64,000 nt of DNA from positions 21,644-85,643 of the forward strand of contig JHWW01000014.1 in the NCBI GenBank assembly GCA_000621985.1. The letters run 5' to 3'. Position 1 is the first letter of the stretch; each line of letters starts with the position of its first letter. Below are positions 52,068 to 61,248 of the stretch, piece by piece. The position numbers and the translations under genes are program-made. Source of the DNA: Lachnospiraceae bacterium V9D3004. GTDB taxonomy: Bacteria > Bacillota > Clostridia > Lachnospirales > Lachnospiraceae. Below the pieces are notes generated by a model. It was not told where the DNA came from and did no database searches. It worked only from the letters and a program-made list of their open reading frames with translations.

Positions 52068-53834
52068 TTATCTTTCTTTTTTGTCGGCCGGTTCCGTAAA
52101 CATATCCAGTTCATCCACATAATCACATCCGATCATCGGATTGCCGCTCTTTAATTTGAAATCAATATATTCGAATGATTCAGGCGTATAGAAATAATAT
52201 CCCTGTGCCATCTCACAGCCTATCTCCTCCAAAAACTGCAGATGCTCTTCATTCTCCATTCCTTCGGCAAGAGTCTGTAATCCAAGTTTCTTTGCAACAT
52301 CAACCATTGCCTTAAGTATAAGCCTGTTGGCTCCGTTATTTGCTTCAAGATTCCTCAGCAGTTCAAGATCAAATTTGACAAGATCAAATTCAAACTGGCT
52401 GAATACATTAAGCGAAGAATAACCGCTTCCAAAATCATCTATCCATAATTTATAACCGTTATCACGGATCTCTTTTATCTGCTTTTTGAACTTATCGGTT
52501 GCTTTTGCAACATCCTGTTCCGTCAGTTCTATAACAAGTCTCTTTTTCGGAACGTTATACTTTTCAAGAATGTTATTGATAGCCGGAACAATATCGACAT
52601 AATCAAAATCCTGAGCGGAAAAATTAATGGACACCGGCAGTAACGGCAGATTAATACCTCTTCTTAATTCCACTTCCTTACACATCTGTTCTACCATATA
52701 CAGATCAAGCTTGTGAAGAAGGTGGTGCTTTTCAAGAACAGGAATAAACATAGCCGGAGTAAATATTCCTCTCTCCGGATCAACCCATCTTGCAAGAGCT
52801 TCAAGATAGCATGCATTACCTGTTTTTATATTCATAATGCATTGATAATATATCTTGATCCATCCCTTTTCAAGTGCCTCATCGAATGTTTCGATAATAT
52901 AACGCTGCTGCCAGTATTTTTCATACGTTTCATAAGTATATATACAGAAAGTTTTGTTAAGATTATTGGCTATCTCTTTTAATACATACTTGGCACGACC
53001 GAGAGCCTCCACCGTATCAACTCCCTTTGCCATGCTGCATACACCGGACTGAATACCGGAAGTTGTGCCAAATGCCTGCGTTTTAATCTTATAATTGATC
53101 GTTTCGAACACAGGATACAAAAACTGCTCATCCATATATTTTGTCAGTAAAATAAAATGATCATCATTTCCTCTTACAATAAGAGCATCAGGGAACAGAT
53201 CCTTCAATATGTCCGCAATAAGCTTAAGCAGATCATCTCCCTTGGTATAGCCAAACTGTCTGTTGTAGGACTGCATGCTCACTACATCCGTATATATCAG
53301 CATCGGCACAGCTTTCACCGATCTGATCTCATTAGCAAACTCTTCTCCGTGTTCCTGAAAATATCTGACATTCTTAAGTCCCGTAACATGATCGCAGTAG
53401 AACTGGTCTTTGCTGAATATCTCATATTCCTCTGTCATCTTACTTACCTTGTGCATTCCGTTAGTCATGTCATTGAACTGCACAAAAGCAACCTCCGTAC
53501 CGTCTGCCATTGTCTGCCAGTTACCCATCGAATGAAAGGTATGGTATTCCGAATCGCCGTTGATCCTGCTCCTGTATATTATATCAAAAGGACTCTCACG
53601 ACGCGCAAATGCCTCACCTGCACGCAGAAGATTAACTGCGTCATCAGGGTGCACAAATCCAAACATATTGGCGGTCATAAAAGGAAACAATTCATCACGT
53701 TTAATATTCTTAAGATTACAAAAGCCATCCGATACCAATAATATAATAGGTTTCTCATCAATATACTGGAATAAGGCTATCGGTATTGAAAGACTTTCAT
53801 ATATTCTTCGTTCTTCATCAGACAGATTATACAT
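52068..53834 (-). CDS. PAS-GGDEF-EAL protein, probable c-di-GMP phosphodiesterase
   Basis: This 588-residue protein starts at ATG 53834 behind GAGAGGA. It has no membrane helix. A PAS-like N-terminus (about 10-130; FGFVHPDDAVNLLRAGEAF) is followed by a degenerate GGDEF domain (about 150-300), where the active site reads RGNDDHF, so cyclase activity is unlikely. The EAL domain (about 315-560) keeps the metal and catalytic residues: YLEALARW, INFS, ELTEQDVAK, IDDFGSGYSSL, KFD and AEGMEN. It is predicted to hydrolyse cyclic di-GMP in the cytoplasm. The degenerate GGDEF may bind GTP as a regulator. Confidence 0.9.
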   Translation of the reverse strand: MYNLSDEERRIYESLSIPIALFQYIDEKPIILLVSDGFCNLKNIKRDELFPFMTANMFGFVHPDDAVNLLRAGEAFARRESPFDIIYRSRINGDSEYHTFHSMGNWQTMADGTEVAFVQFNDMTNGMHKVSKMTEEYEIFSKDQFYCDHVTGLKNVRYFQEHGEEFANEIRSVKAVPMLIYTDVVSMQSYNRQFGYTKGDDLLKLIADILKDLFPDALIVRGNDDHFILLTKYMDEQFLYPVFETINYKIKTQAFGTTSGIQSGVCSMAKGVDTVEALGRAKYVLKEIANNLNKTFCIYTYETYEKYWQQRYIIETFDEALEKGWIKIYYQCIMNIKTGNACYLEALARWVDPERGIFTPAMFIPVLEKHHLLHKLDLYMVEQMCKEVELRRGINLPLLPVSINFSAQDFDYVDIVPAINNILEKYNVPKKRLVIELTEQDVAKATDKFKKQIKEIRDNGYKLWIDDFGSGYSSLNVFSQFEFDLVKFDLELLRNLEANNGANRLILKAMVDVAKKLGLQTLAEGMENEEHLQFLEEIGCEMAQGYYFYTPESFEYIDFKLKSGNPMIGCDYVDELDMFTEPADKKER

Positions 53835-53934
53835 AATATTATCCTCTCTCAAAATGAAACGGTTCAGATTACATTTTCCGTATCAATTTGTAATGAGAAA
53901 TACTTTCATATCCCCCAAAGAACAGTATAACACT

Positions 53935-54789
53935 TTATTTTGTTTTTTGCACTAGGAAATTGGATATCTCTGTAATACACACGATGGTAACTATAAGAAA
54001 TATACCCGGAATAAATACTATCCACCACGAATTGCTCATCACCGCTTTCTCGGCAAGCGACAGCATGCTTCCCCATGATATGATCTCGATAGGGAGTCCG
54101 AGTCCCACAAAACTGAGCGTTGCCTCTGCAACGATAGCTCCCCTTACATTCATGATTATCATGAAAAGAATCGATGGCAGACTGTTCGGTATATAGTGCC
54201 ATCTCAGATTATGAAAAAATGATCCGCCCATTGCACGTGCAGCGATAACATACTCTTCCGATCGTATCTGACGCACTTCAGTTCTTACGATCTTAGCCAT
54301 GCTCATCCAGCTTGTAAAACCTATTACAACAGCTATGGATATGACATTATCACTCCCTGCCACGGCCTGCACGAATATTATAAGAAGGATTGACGGAACA
54401 GATAATAATATCTCAGTGAATCTCATCATTATCTCATCAACCCATTCGGGTGCCACTGCACTTAACGATCCATATACCAAGGCTATGACAGCCGATATCG
54501 CAGAGGCGGTTATTCCTATAAATAATGAGATACGGCCTCCGTTAAGGATCATGGAATATATATCTCTTCCGAGCGTATCGGTTCCAAACCAGAATGTAGA
54601 ATTGGGCGCGACATTTACACTGTCAAGATTCATGTAGAAAGGATCGTGGTTTGAAAATATTCCGCAGAATATACAGCCTACGGCGATCATTGCAAGAAGA
54701 AGAACCGAAACCACAGGGAATCTGTCTGATCTGTATCCGTATGATCTGTTAATTTTCTTAACTTCAATATTATCCGCCTTATCAGTCAT
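53935..54789 (-). CDS. Oligopeptide/dipeptide ABC transporter permease (DppC/OppC type)
   Basis: This 284-residue inner component has an N-terminal cytoplasmic stretch and about six helices. It has the OppC extension NSTFWFGTDTLGRDIYSMILNGGRISL and a permease coupling loop with REVRQIRSEEYVIAARAMG-like sequence (here RTEVRQIRSEEYVIAARAM). It is the last gene of the five-gene transporter operon, and its ATG overlaps the end of the DppB gene by eight bases. No terminator is evident in the 80 bases downstream. Confidence 0.92.
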   Translation of the reverse strand: MTDKADNIEVKKINRSYGYRSDRFPVVSVLLLAMIAVGCIFCGIFSNHDPFYMNLDSVNVAPNSTFWFGTDTLGRDIYSMILNGGRISLFIGITASAISAVIALVYGSLSAVAPEWVDEIMMRFTEILLSVPSILLIIFVQAVAGSDNVISIAVVIGFTSWMSMAKIVRTEVRQIRSEEYVIAARAMGGSFFHNLRWHYIPNSLPSILFMIIMNVRGAIVAEATLSFVGLGLPIEIISWGSMLSLAEKAVMSNSWWIVFIPGIFLIVTIVCITEISNFLVQKTK

Positions 54790-55777
54790 CCTGCTCCACC
54801 ACCTTTACCTGCTCACGCATTCTCGGGTCGATCATCTCGCTTACGGCCTGTCCGGCAATATTACCGAATATTACGACCGCACCGGTAATGATGCATATAT
54901 ACATGAGCATATTATAATCATGATATCTGGCACTCTCAAAAGCAAGAGTTCCGATTCCCGGATATGAAAATACCATCTCGACAATATACGTTCCCGCAAC
55001 AATATGTGATATTGATATAGCCATAATACTGATATATGTAGGCATTATATTCCTGACACAATGTCTGAATACTATCTGCCTTCTTGACAAACCGGAAGCT
55101 TCGTAGAGAAGAACATAATCCTTCACAGTCTCTTCAAGAAGGCGGTTCCTTAACATATAACTGTAATACCATAAGTGTCCGGTAACTACAACTATCAAAG
55201 GCAGGATCATATGACTCATTCTGCTGATGACATTATCTGACTGACCTATATCATATGCTCCGCTTGCAGGAAGTATCTTAAGATTAACCGCGAATATCAT
55301 GATCAGGACAAGAGCAAGCCAGAATTCCGGAATACAGCTTGTGATCGTTCCGACCCGGCATATTATCCTGTCAATAACTCTTCCTTCATGAAGCACACAG
55401 AACATCGCAAGCATAAGTGCAAGTGTGAATATAAGAAAGAATCCGATACCTCCGAGAAGAAGTGTGTTACCCACTCTTGCTATAACTATGTCCTGCACGG
55501 GTTTTTTATATTTGAACGATATTCCAAAATCCCCCTGCAAGGCATTTCTTATCCACAATGCATACTGCACATATACCGGTTCGTTAAGACCGAGTCTTTC
55601 ATACGCATGCGCCCGCTCTTCATCATTCATCCTTTCAGCGCGGTCTCCGTAATATGATACAAGAGGATCTCCGGGTGATAATTTGGCCATTCCGAAAACA
55701 ATTACGGACAATACGAATATGGATATAATATATATGATCATTTTTCTTAGAATCGATTTTTTTCTGGCTTTATTCAT
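54782..55777 (-). CDS. Oligopeptide/dipeptide ABC transporter permease (DppB/OppB type)
   Basis: This 331-residue permease has about six helices. Typical OppB features are the N-terminal VFGMAKLSPGDPL, the periplasmic RLGLNEPVYVQYALWIRNALQGDFG block, and the coupling loop DYVLLYEASGLSRRQIVFRHCVRN. It pairs with the downstream DppC-type permease through an 8-base overlap (ATGACTGA). It lies 21 bases after the second ATPase gene. Confidence 0.93.
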   Translation of the reverse strand: MNKARKKSILRKMIIYIISIFVLSVIVFGMAKLSPGDPLVSYYGDRAERMNDEERAHAYERLGLNEPVYVQYALWIRNALQGDFGISFKYKKPVQDIVIARVGNTLLLGGIGFFLIFTLALMLAMFCVLHEGRVIDRIICRVGTITSCIPEFWLALVLIMIFAVNLKILPASGAYDIGQSDNVISRMSHMILPLIVVVTGHLWYYSYMLRNRLLEETVKDYVLLYEASGLSRRQIVFRHCVRNIMPTYISIMAISISHIVAGTYIVEMVFSYPGIGTLAFESARYHDYNMLMYICIITGAVVIFGNIAGQAVSEMIDPRMREQVKVVEQDD

Positions 55778-55798
55778 AATTTTTATTGTCTTTTCCTA

Positions 55799-56605
55799 TT
55801 ATTTTTCAGCAACTTCCGGAATAGGGATCGCATCGATCAATTTTTTGGTATAAGGATGTGACGGAGCATTAAAAATCTCCGCAGTATTGCCGCATTCAAC
55901 GATCTTTCCGTCATTCATTACCGCAACTTTATCACACAGAAATCTTATCATCAAAAGGTCATGTGCGATGAATAATATTGCACAATCATGTTCATTTTTC
56001 AGATGAAGAAATAATTCAACCATCTGCATCTGAATTCCTGCATCAAGAGATGCAAAAGGCTCGTCTGCGATCAGTAATTTCGGTTTCATTCCGAAGGCAC
56101 GGGCGATCGCAACACGCTGTCTCTCGCCACCCGATAATTCATACGGTTTTCTGTCTGCATAACTCTCATTAAGTCCGGCTTCTTCAAGCATCTCTATTAC
56201 ATAATGACGTTCTTCTTTTCCGGAACCGAATATGTTGTTGATCCTTAAAGGCTCTGCAATAATGTCGGCAACTTTCATATGACGGTTAAGAGACGAAGTA
56301 CTGTCCTGAAATATGATCTGTCTTTCACATTGCAGTTTTTTCTTATGTGACTTAATTTCCTTCTTATCGGTTATATTGATACCGTCATACATTATCCTTC
56401 CGGTCGAAGGCCTTATTATGTTCATTATACAACGCGCAACAGTTGATTTACCCGACCCCGACTCTCCGGCAAGTCCGAATATCTCATTATATTTTATATT
56501 AAATGACACATCATTTACCGCCCGGATATTATCCTTTCCGGACCTGTGAAATGAATGTGACAGATTATTCACTTCAAGAATGTTTTCACCCATGTGTATG
56601 CTCAT
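55799..56605 (-). CDS. Oligopeptide/dipeptide ABC transporter ATPase (DppF/OppF type)
   Basis: This 268-residue protein starts at ATG 56605 behind an AGGAAA site; ATG 56593 is an alternative. It has Walker A GESGSGKSTVAR, Q-loop IIFQDSTSS, signature LSGGERQRVAIARA, Walker B LLIADEPFASLD and switch His FIAHDL. The OppF-style ending is a short FNAPSHPYTKKLIDAIP tail. With the other ATPase it powers peptide uptake. No Fe-S cysteine cluster is evident at the end. Confidence 0.93.
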   Translation of the reverse strand: MSIHMGENILEVNNLSHSFHRSGKDNIRAVNDVSFNIKYNEIFGLAGESGSGKSTVARCIMNIIRPSTGRIMYDGINITDKKEIKSHKKKLQCERQIIFQDSTSSLNRHMKVADIIAEPLRINNIFGSGKEERHYVIEMLEEAGLNESYADRKPYELSGGERQRVAIARAFGMKPKLLIADEPFASLDAGIQMQMVELFLHLKNEHDCAILFIAHDLLMIRFLCDKVAVMNDGKIVECGNTAEIFNAPSHPYTKKLIDAIPIPEVAEK

Positions 56606-56669
56606 TATATATTTCCTATATCTGTTCTTAATTACCATGTAACCGCCAGTGACGATCAGTTACATTATA

Positions 56670-57509
56670 TTATCTGACTGTCTCCGTCAAATGACTGTAC
56701 GGCATCGAAGCAAGAAGTTCTTTAGTATATTCATTCTTCGAATTATTGAATATATCGTAACATGTTCCGGTTTCAATTATTTTGCCATCCTTCATTACAG
56801 CGATCCTGTCTGCAACCTTTGCAGCCACGCCAAGGTCGTGTGTCACAATAAGAATTGACATATTACACACATCTCTTAATTCCATAAGGAGCTTAAGTAT
56901 CTCAGCCTGGGTCGTTACGTCAAGAGCCGTTGTAGGCTCATCGGCAATAAGAAGCTTCGGTGATGCCGATAACGCCATTGCGATCACGCATCTCTGGCAC
57001 ATGCCGCCGGATAACTGCCCGGGATAACATTTATATCTGTATTCGGGATCCTTTATCCCGACTGATGTAAGGAGGCTGACAGCCTTTTTCTGCGCTTCAC
57101 GCTTATTTATTGTTTTATCATGTATGCGTATAGCTTCGGTAAGCTGTCTTACTATCGTCATGGTCGGATCAAGTGCCGACATCGGCTCCTGAAGGATCAT
57201 CGCAGCTTCTTTTCCCCTTATATCAAGCAGTTCCCGTTCAGACACAGCCGTAACATCAAGGCCGTTTAGTTCAATCTTTCCGGATATTATCTTTGCATTA
57301 CAAGAAAGCACTCTTATTACGGAGCGGCACAGCGTACTCTTGCCGCATCCTGATTCTCCTACAAGCGCAAGTACCTCTCCTCGTAACAATGACAGTGAGA
57401 CACCGTCCACAGACGGTATCTCACCTGATTCCATATAATATTTTACCGACAGATCACTGATCTTAAGACAGTGATCTTTTTGTTTTTTTTCAACTGAAAG
57501 TTCGCTCAT
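56670..57509 (-). CDS. Oligopeptide/dipeptide ABC transporter ATPase (DppD/OppD type)
   Basis: This 279-residue protein has Walker A GESGCGKSTLCR, Q-loop MILQEPMSALDPTM, signature LSGGMCQRCVIAMA, Walker B LLIADEPTTALDVT and switch His VTHDLG. The ending DIFNNSKNEYTKELLASMP matches the oligopeptide-ATPase C-terminal pattern. It sits directly after the binding-protein gene. The gene order (binding protein, D, F, B, C) differs from the usual binding protein, B, C, D, F. Confidence 0.93.
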   Translation of the reverse strand: MSELSVEKKQKDHCLKISDLSVKYYMESGEIPSVDGVSLSLLRGEVLALVGESGCGKSTLCRSVIRVLSCNAKIISGKIELNGLDVTAVSERELLDIRGKEAAMILQEPMSALDPTMTIVRQLTEAIRIHDKTINKREAQKKAVSLLTSVGIKDPEYRYKCYPGQLSGGMCQRCVIAMALSASPKLLIADEPTTALDVTTQAEILKLLMELRDVCNMSILIVTHDLGVAAKVADRIAVMKDGKIIETGTCYDIFNNSKNEYTKELLASMPYSHLTETVR

Positions 57510-57565
57510 ATTCCGCTCATTTTCCGTTCTTTTCTATCTCTTATTCGTTATCATTCGCGAAAAAA

Positions 57566-59248
57566 TTACTGTTCAAATTTCCAATCTTTTACATTCCAGA
57601 ATATTCCCACACCATGATGTCCGAGAACCGTATTTTCGGATATTCCGGATAATTTGTTGTCCGCAACATAATCCACGTCTACATAACAGAAGAATGTGTA
57701 TGCCGGATTCTTCGCCATTGCTTCCTGGAATTTTGCATAAGCTTCTTTACGTGCTGCATCGTCATCTGTCTGACGGGCTTCCTTAAGATACTTATCAACG
57801 TCAGCATTGGAATAATAATTATAATTAGCACCCTGATCGGTACCGAATACCTTGTAGGTATGATCATCGGCATCAAAAGGACTTCCCCATCCGATAAGGA
57901 AAGCTTCCTGGTTCTCCCAGTCGATCTCAGACTGAACCTGTGCCTTTACGTCAACACCGACCTCTTTGAGCTGCTGTGATGCTATCGCAGCAAGGTCTGC
58001 ACGTACCTGGTCACCTTCCATACAATTAATTGTAAATGACAGTTTCTTTCCGTCTTTCTCATATATTCCGTCATCACCGAGTTTCCAGCCGGCCTTTTCG
58101 AATACTTCCTTTGCCTTGTCTTTGTTGTAATCGTAATGTTCAACATTTTCGTTATTATACTTGTTTCTCTGAAGCGGTCCGTATGCTGTTATTCCCTCAC
58201 CGAGAAGTACCGACTTAACCATTGCATCTCTGTCGATTCCGTAATTGATTCCCGGGATTATGTCGGCATTGTCTTTCCAGAACTGATTATTAAAATTATA
58301 CATGATGCCTCTGTAATCCGAGGTTTTCATATTGTATACTTTATATCCTTCTTTATCTTTGAAATTAGCTGCATCCTTCGGTGTGATCTTTGCAAGATTA
58401 ACCTCTCCCGATTCAAGCTGAAGCGCTTTTACATTGTCATCCGGCACGATCTTGAATATTATCTTCTCAATGTTCGGAGCGCCTTTGTAATAGTCTTCAT
58501 TTCTTTCAAGTGTGATGCTCTGTCCCTCATCCCACTCTGCAAGCTTATAAGGGCCGGTTCCGACCGGTTTGTGGAAGTATTCGTCTTCCTGCATGCTCTT
58601 TCCTTCAAGCAGATGCTTCGGAAGGATTCCTATTGTCATATACTCAAGAAATGCTACATTTTTCTCTGATAATACGAACTGAACAGTCAGATCATCAACA
58701 ACGTTGATCTCACTTACTTCAACATAATTGGAGAATATCTCTGATTCATTGTCGGGATCTTTGATGGCATCGATAGTGAACTTAACGTCTTCAGCCGTAA
58801 AAGGTTCGCCGTCATGCCATTTTACATCCTTCCTTATATGGAAAGTGTATGTATTGGCTGCATCGTCATACTCATATGACTCTGCAAGTCCCTCAACAAC
58901 GTTATTGTCAGCATCATGTGCCATAAGGCCGTCAAATAACAACAGATTGATCTCTCCGTGTTCATCTATTGCCGGGTTGATCCTTGTGTAATCATTACTT
59001 GCATATACCAGAGTTGTTCCTTCAGTGGCTGCTGTATCGCCAGTGTCAGATGTGTCGGTTGTATCAGCCGCATCGCTGTCATCTTTTGCTTCCGCATCAT
59101 CCTTTGAAGTATCATCTTCCGTACTCTGTTTACTGTCTGAATTGCTGCTTCCGCATCCTGTTAATGTTCCCGTAACAAATGTTCCTGTAATGATCATTCC
59201 TGCCGCAAGTACTCCGGTAAGAACACGTGATAATAATTTTTTCTTCAT
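57566..59248 (-). CDS. Oligopeptide/dipeptide ABC transporter substrate-binding lipoprotein
   Basis: This 560-residue protein has a lipoprotein signal ending in lipobox LTGC (Cys32). An Asp/Ser/Thr-rich spacer follows (about 35-75), then an SBP_bac_5 fold with YTFHIRKDVKWHDGEPFTAEDVKFTIDA spanning the family signature, and VGTGPYKLAEWDEGQSITLERNEDYYKG. Length and motifs match OppA/DppA/NikA-type proteins. The acidic tether keeps the domain away from the membrane. A GGAGG site precedes the ATG. Exact ligand (peptide, nickel complex or other) is not inferable. Confidence 0.92.
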   Translation of the reverse strand: MKKKLLSRVLTGVLAAGMIITGTFVTGTLTGCGSSNSDSKQSTEDDTSKDDAEAKDDSDAADTTDTSDTGDTAATEGTTLVYASNDYTRINPAIDEHGEINLLLFDGLMAHDADNNVVEGLAESYEYDDAANTYTFHIRKDVKWHDGEPFTAEDVKFTIDAIKDPDNESEIFSNYVEVSEINVVDDLTVQFVLSEKNVAFLEYMTIGILPKHLLEGKSMQEDEYFHKPVGTGPYKLAEWDEGQSITLERNEDYYKGAPNIEKIIFKIVPDDNVKALQLESGEVNLAKITPKDAANFKDKEGYKVYNMKTSDYRGIMYNFNNQFWKDNADIIPGINYGIDRDAMVKSVLLGEGITAYGPLQRNKYNNENVEHYDYNKDKAKEVFEKAGWKLGDDGIYEKDGKKLSFTINCMEGDQVRADLAAIASQQLKEVGVDVKAQVQSEIDWENQEAFLIGWGSPFDADDHTYKVFGTDQGANYNYYSNADVDKYLKEARQTDDDAARKEAYAKFQEAMAKNPAYTFFCYVDVDYVADNKLSGISENTVLGHHGVGIFWNVKDWKFEQ

Positions 59249-59280
59249 GTTATACCTCCGTTATTTAGATGTCATAGGAA

Positions 59281-59345
59281 ATGCATCGCATTTTCCCATG
59301 AAAAAAAGTGCGCAACACTTCCCTTCATGGAAATGATTGCGTACT
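59281..59345 (-). promoter_or_regulatory. Leader hairpin of the oligopeptide transporter
   Basis: In the leader before the binding-protein gene, CCATGAA and TTCATGG form an outer stem and AAGTG/CACTT an inner one (59298-59332), with a U-rich stretch on the 3' side of the inner stem. A TATAAT box lies at about 59367-59372 on the minus strand. It could act as an attenuator or RNA-stability element; I recognise no known riboswitch. The remaining spacer up to 59513 contains only small hairpins such as CTGCATGAAGCAG near 59441-59453. Confidence 0.4.
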
Positions 59346-59513
59346 TTCATAGTACATTTTTATAATTATATACCTCTCTTCATCGAGGCAAAATAAACTG
59401 CATCCGATTACAGATGTCTCCGCCGCTTCTGCGACTTATGCCTGCTTCATGCAGACAACAGTGAGATTCTACCAAAAAAACAATTCTTTGTCAAGTTTTT
59501 AACAATATAATAG

Positions 59514-59613
59514 TTCACAGTTCCTGCTTCACCGGAACTCCCTTCGTATGATCAAGGCTGCTTCATTCATGCAAGCATGATGTATCAGCCTTGATCATAC
59601 GAAGAACTGTGAA
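59514..59613. repeat. Nested palindromes overlapping the end of the Est1E-like gene
   Basis: A perfect 19-bp inverted repeat (59542-59560 with 59586-59604) is enclosed by a 9-bp one (59514-59522 with 59605-59613). A third small stem AGTTCC/GGAACT lies in the left flank, and CATGC/GCATG sits in the loop. Folded, this is a branched cruciform. The right arms encode the last residues (SSSYDQG) and stop codon of the esterase. Confidence 0.85.
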
Positions 59614-60346
59614 TAGTAACAATCCATTCGCGTATCAAGCCCTTCAATTGCGGAATATGATCATCATAACAGTGCGGGGCACCTTCGATCTCCACGTATT
59701 TACTGTTGGCATAACGTGCAGCTGCATCCTTTGCCGATTGTATAAGCGAAGGTCCGTCTTCCGTACCCTGAACGATCAGAACCGGGCCGTCATATCTGTC
59801 AATGGCTTCTTCAACATGAACCATCTGCGCCACACGAATGTAATTGCTTCCAAGTGTCTTACCGTCCCATACATCCAGTTCTTCCGGAAGTGCAACAGGG
59901 TCAAAATTATAACCGAGAAGTTCACCTCTTCTTGCGCTTTCCGGGATCATCGCAGCAGGCGACAATGCTATGATACCTTTTATGAATTCATGCTTTAATC
60001 CTCCGGCGAGCATTACGAGAAGACCACCCTGGGAATGTCCGCACAGATATATATCCGTCACAAAATCAAGCCCTCTCACATAGTCTATCACCGTCATGGC
60101 ATTGGTCATCCATTTGTACAATGTATGATCTTTGAACGCCCCGTCACTCTTTCCGTGTCCGTAAAGATCAACTCTTAAAGTTGCATAACCGGCCTCTCTG
60201 AAAGCCTCTGCCGCAGCAATTATATGATGCTCGTCTTTATGTCCCGTAAAGCCGTGCATAACAATAACAAGCGGCATTTTTTCCGGTGCATTCTCCGGTT
60301 TTTCAAGCTCTGCATCCAGTCTTATTCCATCATCGTTAATATACAT
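59585..60346 (-). CDS. Cinnamoyl (feruloyl) esterase-like alpha/beta hydrolase, Est1E type
   Basis: This 253-residue cytoplasmic protein has no signal peptide. It has the oxyanion HGFTGHKDEHHI, the nucleophile elbow LCGHSQGG (Ser), a GxDG-type aspartate region (VLIVQGTEDGPSL) and the catalytic His in GAPHCYDDH. The insertion SPAAMIPESARRGELLGYNFDP is the small lid seen in Est1E of Butyrivibrio proteoclasticus and in LJ0536, which release ferulate and other hydroxycinnamates. Overall likeness to Est1E, from memory, is high. The C-terminus runs into a palindrome and may be a recent change. It follows another hydrolase gene by two bases. Confidence 0.88.
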   Translation of the reverse strand: MYINDDGIRLDAELEKPENAPEKMPLVIVMHGFTGHKDEHHIIAAAEAFREAGYATLRVDLYGHGKSDGAFKDHTLYKWMTNAMTVIDYVRGLDFVTDIYLCGHSQGGLLVMLAGGLKHEFIKGIIALSPAAMIPESARRGELLGYNFDPVALPEELDVWDGKTLGSNYIRVAQMVHVEEAIDRYDGPVLIVQGTEDGPSLIQSAKDAAARYANSKYVEIEGAPHCYDDHIPQLKGLIREWIVTIHSSSYDQG

Positions 60347-60348
60347 GA

Positions 60349-60906
60349 TCAGATCACCTCGTCTACTCTTTTCATTACTTTTTGAATATTTTCTATATCA
60401 TTAACAACATCTCCGGTTTCAAGTGAATGATTGGCATTAGCAAAACAATGCGCTTCAAGTTTCCTCTTTTTGCATATTGCCGCTACCTGATCGGGATCCG
60501 CATATGGATCACCGTCACCATAGAATATTATACCGTTACCGTCTTCTATATAATCATCAATGTATTCAAGCGGTGTAAAACATATCTGCTTTACTTTTAA
60601 ACCTTTCTCTTTTGCAAAAGCCGTCGCAACAACGGTGCCTATGCTCTTTGAAATGAACAGATGATCACATATATCCTGCTTATCATGCAATCCGTCATAT
60701 ACCTTCTCAGTTCTTGCAAGGCACTCCGCAAGGATCTTATCGAATCTCTTCGAATCCTTAAGTTTTTCTTTACTCCAGTCCATTCCCGAAAAATCCATAT
60801 GTACAAGTTCATATCCGTGGGATACAGCGATCTTCCCGGCATAATATAACAGCGGACGATCTTTCGTATAACCCACTCCCGGAAATATAAAAGCTTTTTT
60901 GCTCAT
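60349..60906 (-). CDS. Small alpha/beta hydrolase, function unknown
   Basis: This 185-residue protein starts at ATG 60906, eight bases after AAAGGA; an ATG at 60912 is too close to that site. The fold is suggested by KAFIFPGVGYTKDRPLLYYA (oxyanion strand), the elbow FISKSIGTVVA (putative Ser nucleophile), FYGDGDPYADP (Asp) and NANHSLE (His). The substrate is unknown. It is coupled to the Est1E-like gene and could act on the same acyl compounds. Its ribosome site lies only about 30 bases from the end of a response-regulator fragment, close to the boundary of the decayed region. Confidence 0.75.
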   Translation of the reverse strand: MSKKAFIFPGVGYTKDRPLLYYAGKIAVSHGYELVHMDFSGMDWSKEKLKDSKRFDKILAECLARTEKVYDGLHDKQDICDHLFISKSIGTVVATAFAKEKGLKVKQICFTPLEYIDDYIEDGNGIIFYGDGDPYADPDQVAAICKKRKLEAHCFANANHSLETGDVVNDIENIQKVMKRVDEVI

Positions 60907-60940
60907 TTTCATTGTCCTTTCCTAAATGTATTTTGTCCGG

Positions 60941-61190
60941 AACCAGCAGCGTACCTTCTCCTACATACTCATCCTCCCAGGCATATTTCAGAAGTTCATC
61001 CTTGGTAACTACTCTTCCTCTGTTTTTCAGAATATACAACAGCATATTATATTCTCTGACCTTTAAATCCGTCTCCTCTTCATATTTTACAAGCTTATGT
61101 GTTAAAGTATCAGGATATATATTATCGTTAATAAAGATTCTTCCACCTAAAGCATCGTTAATATCGGAAGTGTCACCTGCAGATCGTCCT
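60941..61190 (-). pseudogene. Fragment of an OmpR-type response regulator DNA-binding domain
   Basis: The segment encodes a winged-helix stretch typical of the OmpR/PhoB output domain: DLKVREYNMLLYILKNRGRV followed by VTKDELLKYAWEDEYVGEGT. The receiver domain is absent upstream and the domain breaks off at TLLV, before the wing. The surrounding frame runs into unrelated sequence on both sides. It is the first of a series of fragments going right. Confidence 0.7.
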
Positions 61191-61248
61191 GAAGCATACG
61201 CCGCGATCTTAGCCATGTTCAAGGCATTCTCAGATTCCCCCCTGTATA

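Noticed and set aside
52068..53834. Active diguanylate cyclase
   Set aside because: The active-site motif reads GNDDH instead of GGDEF; only the EAL part is predicted to be catalytic.
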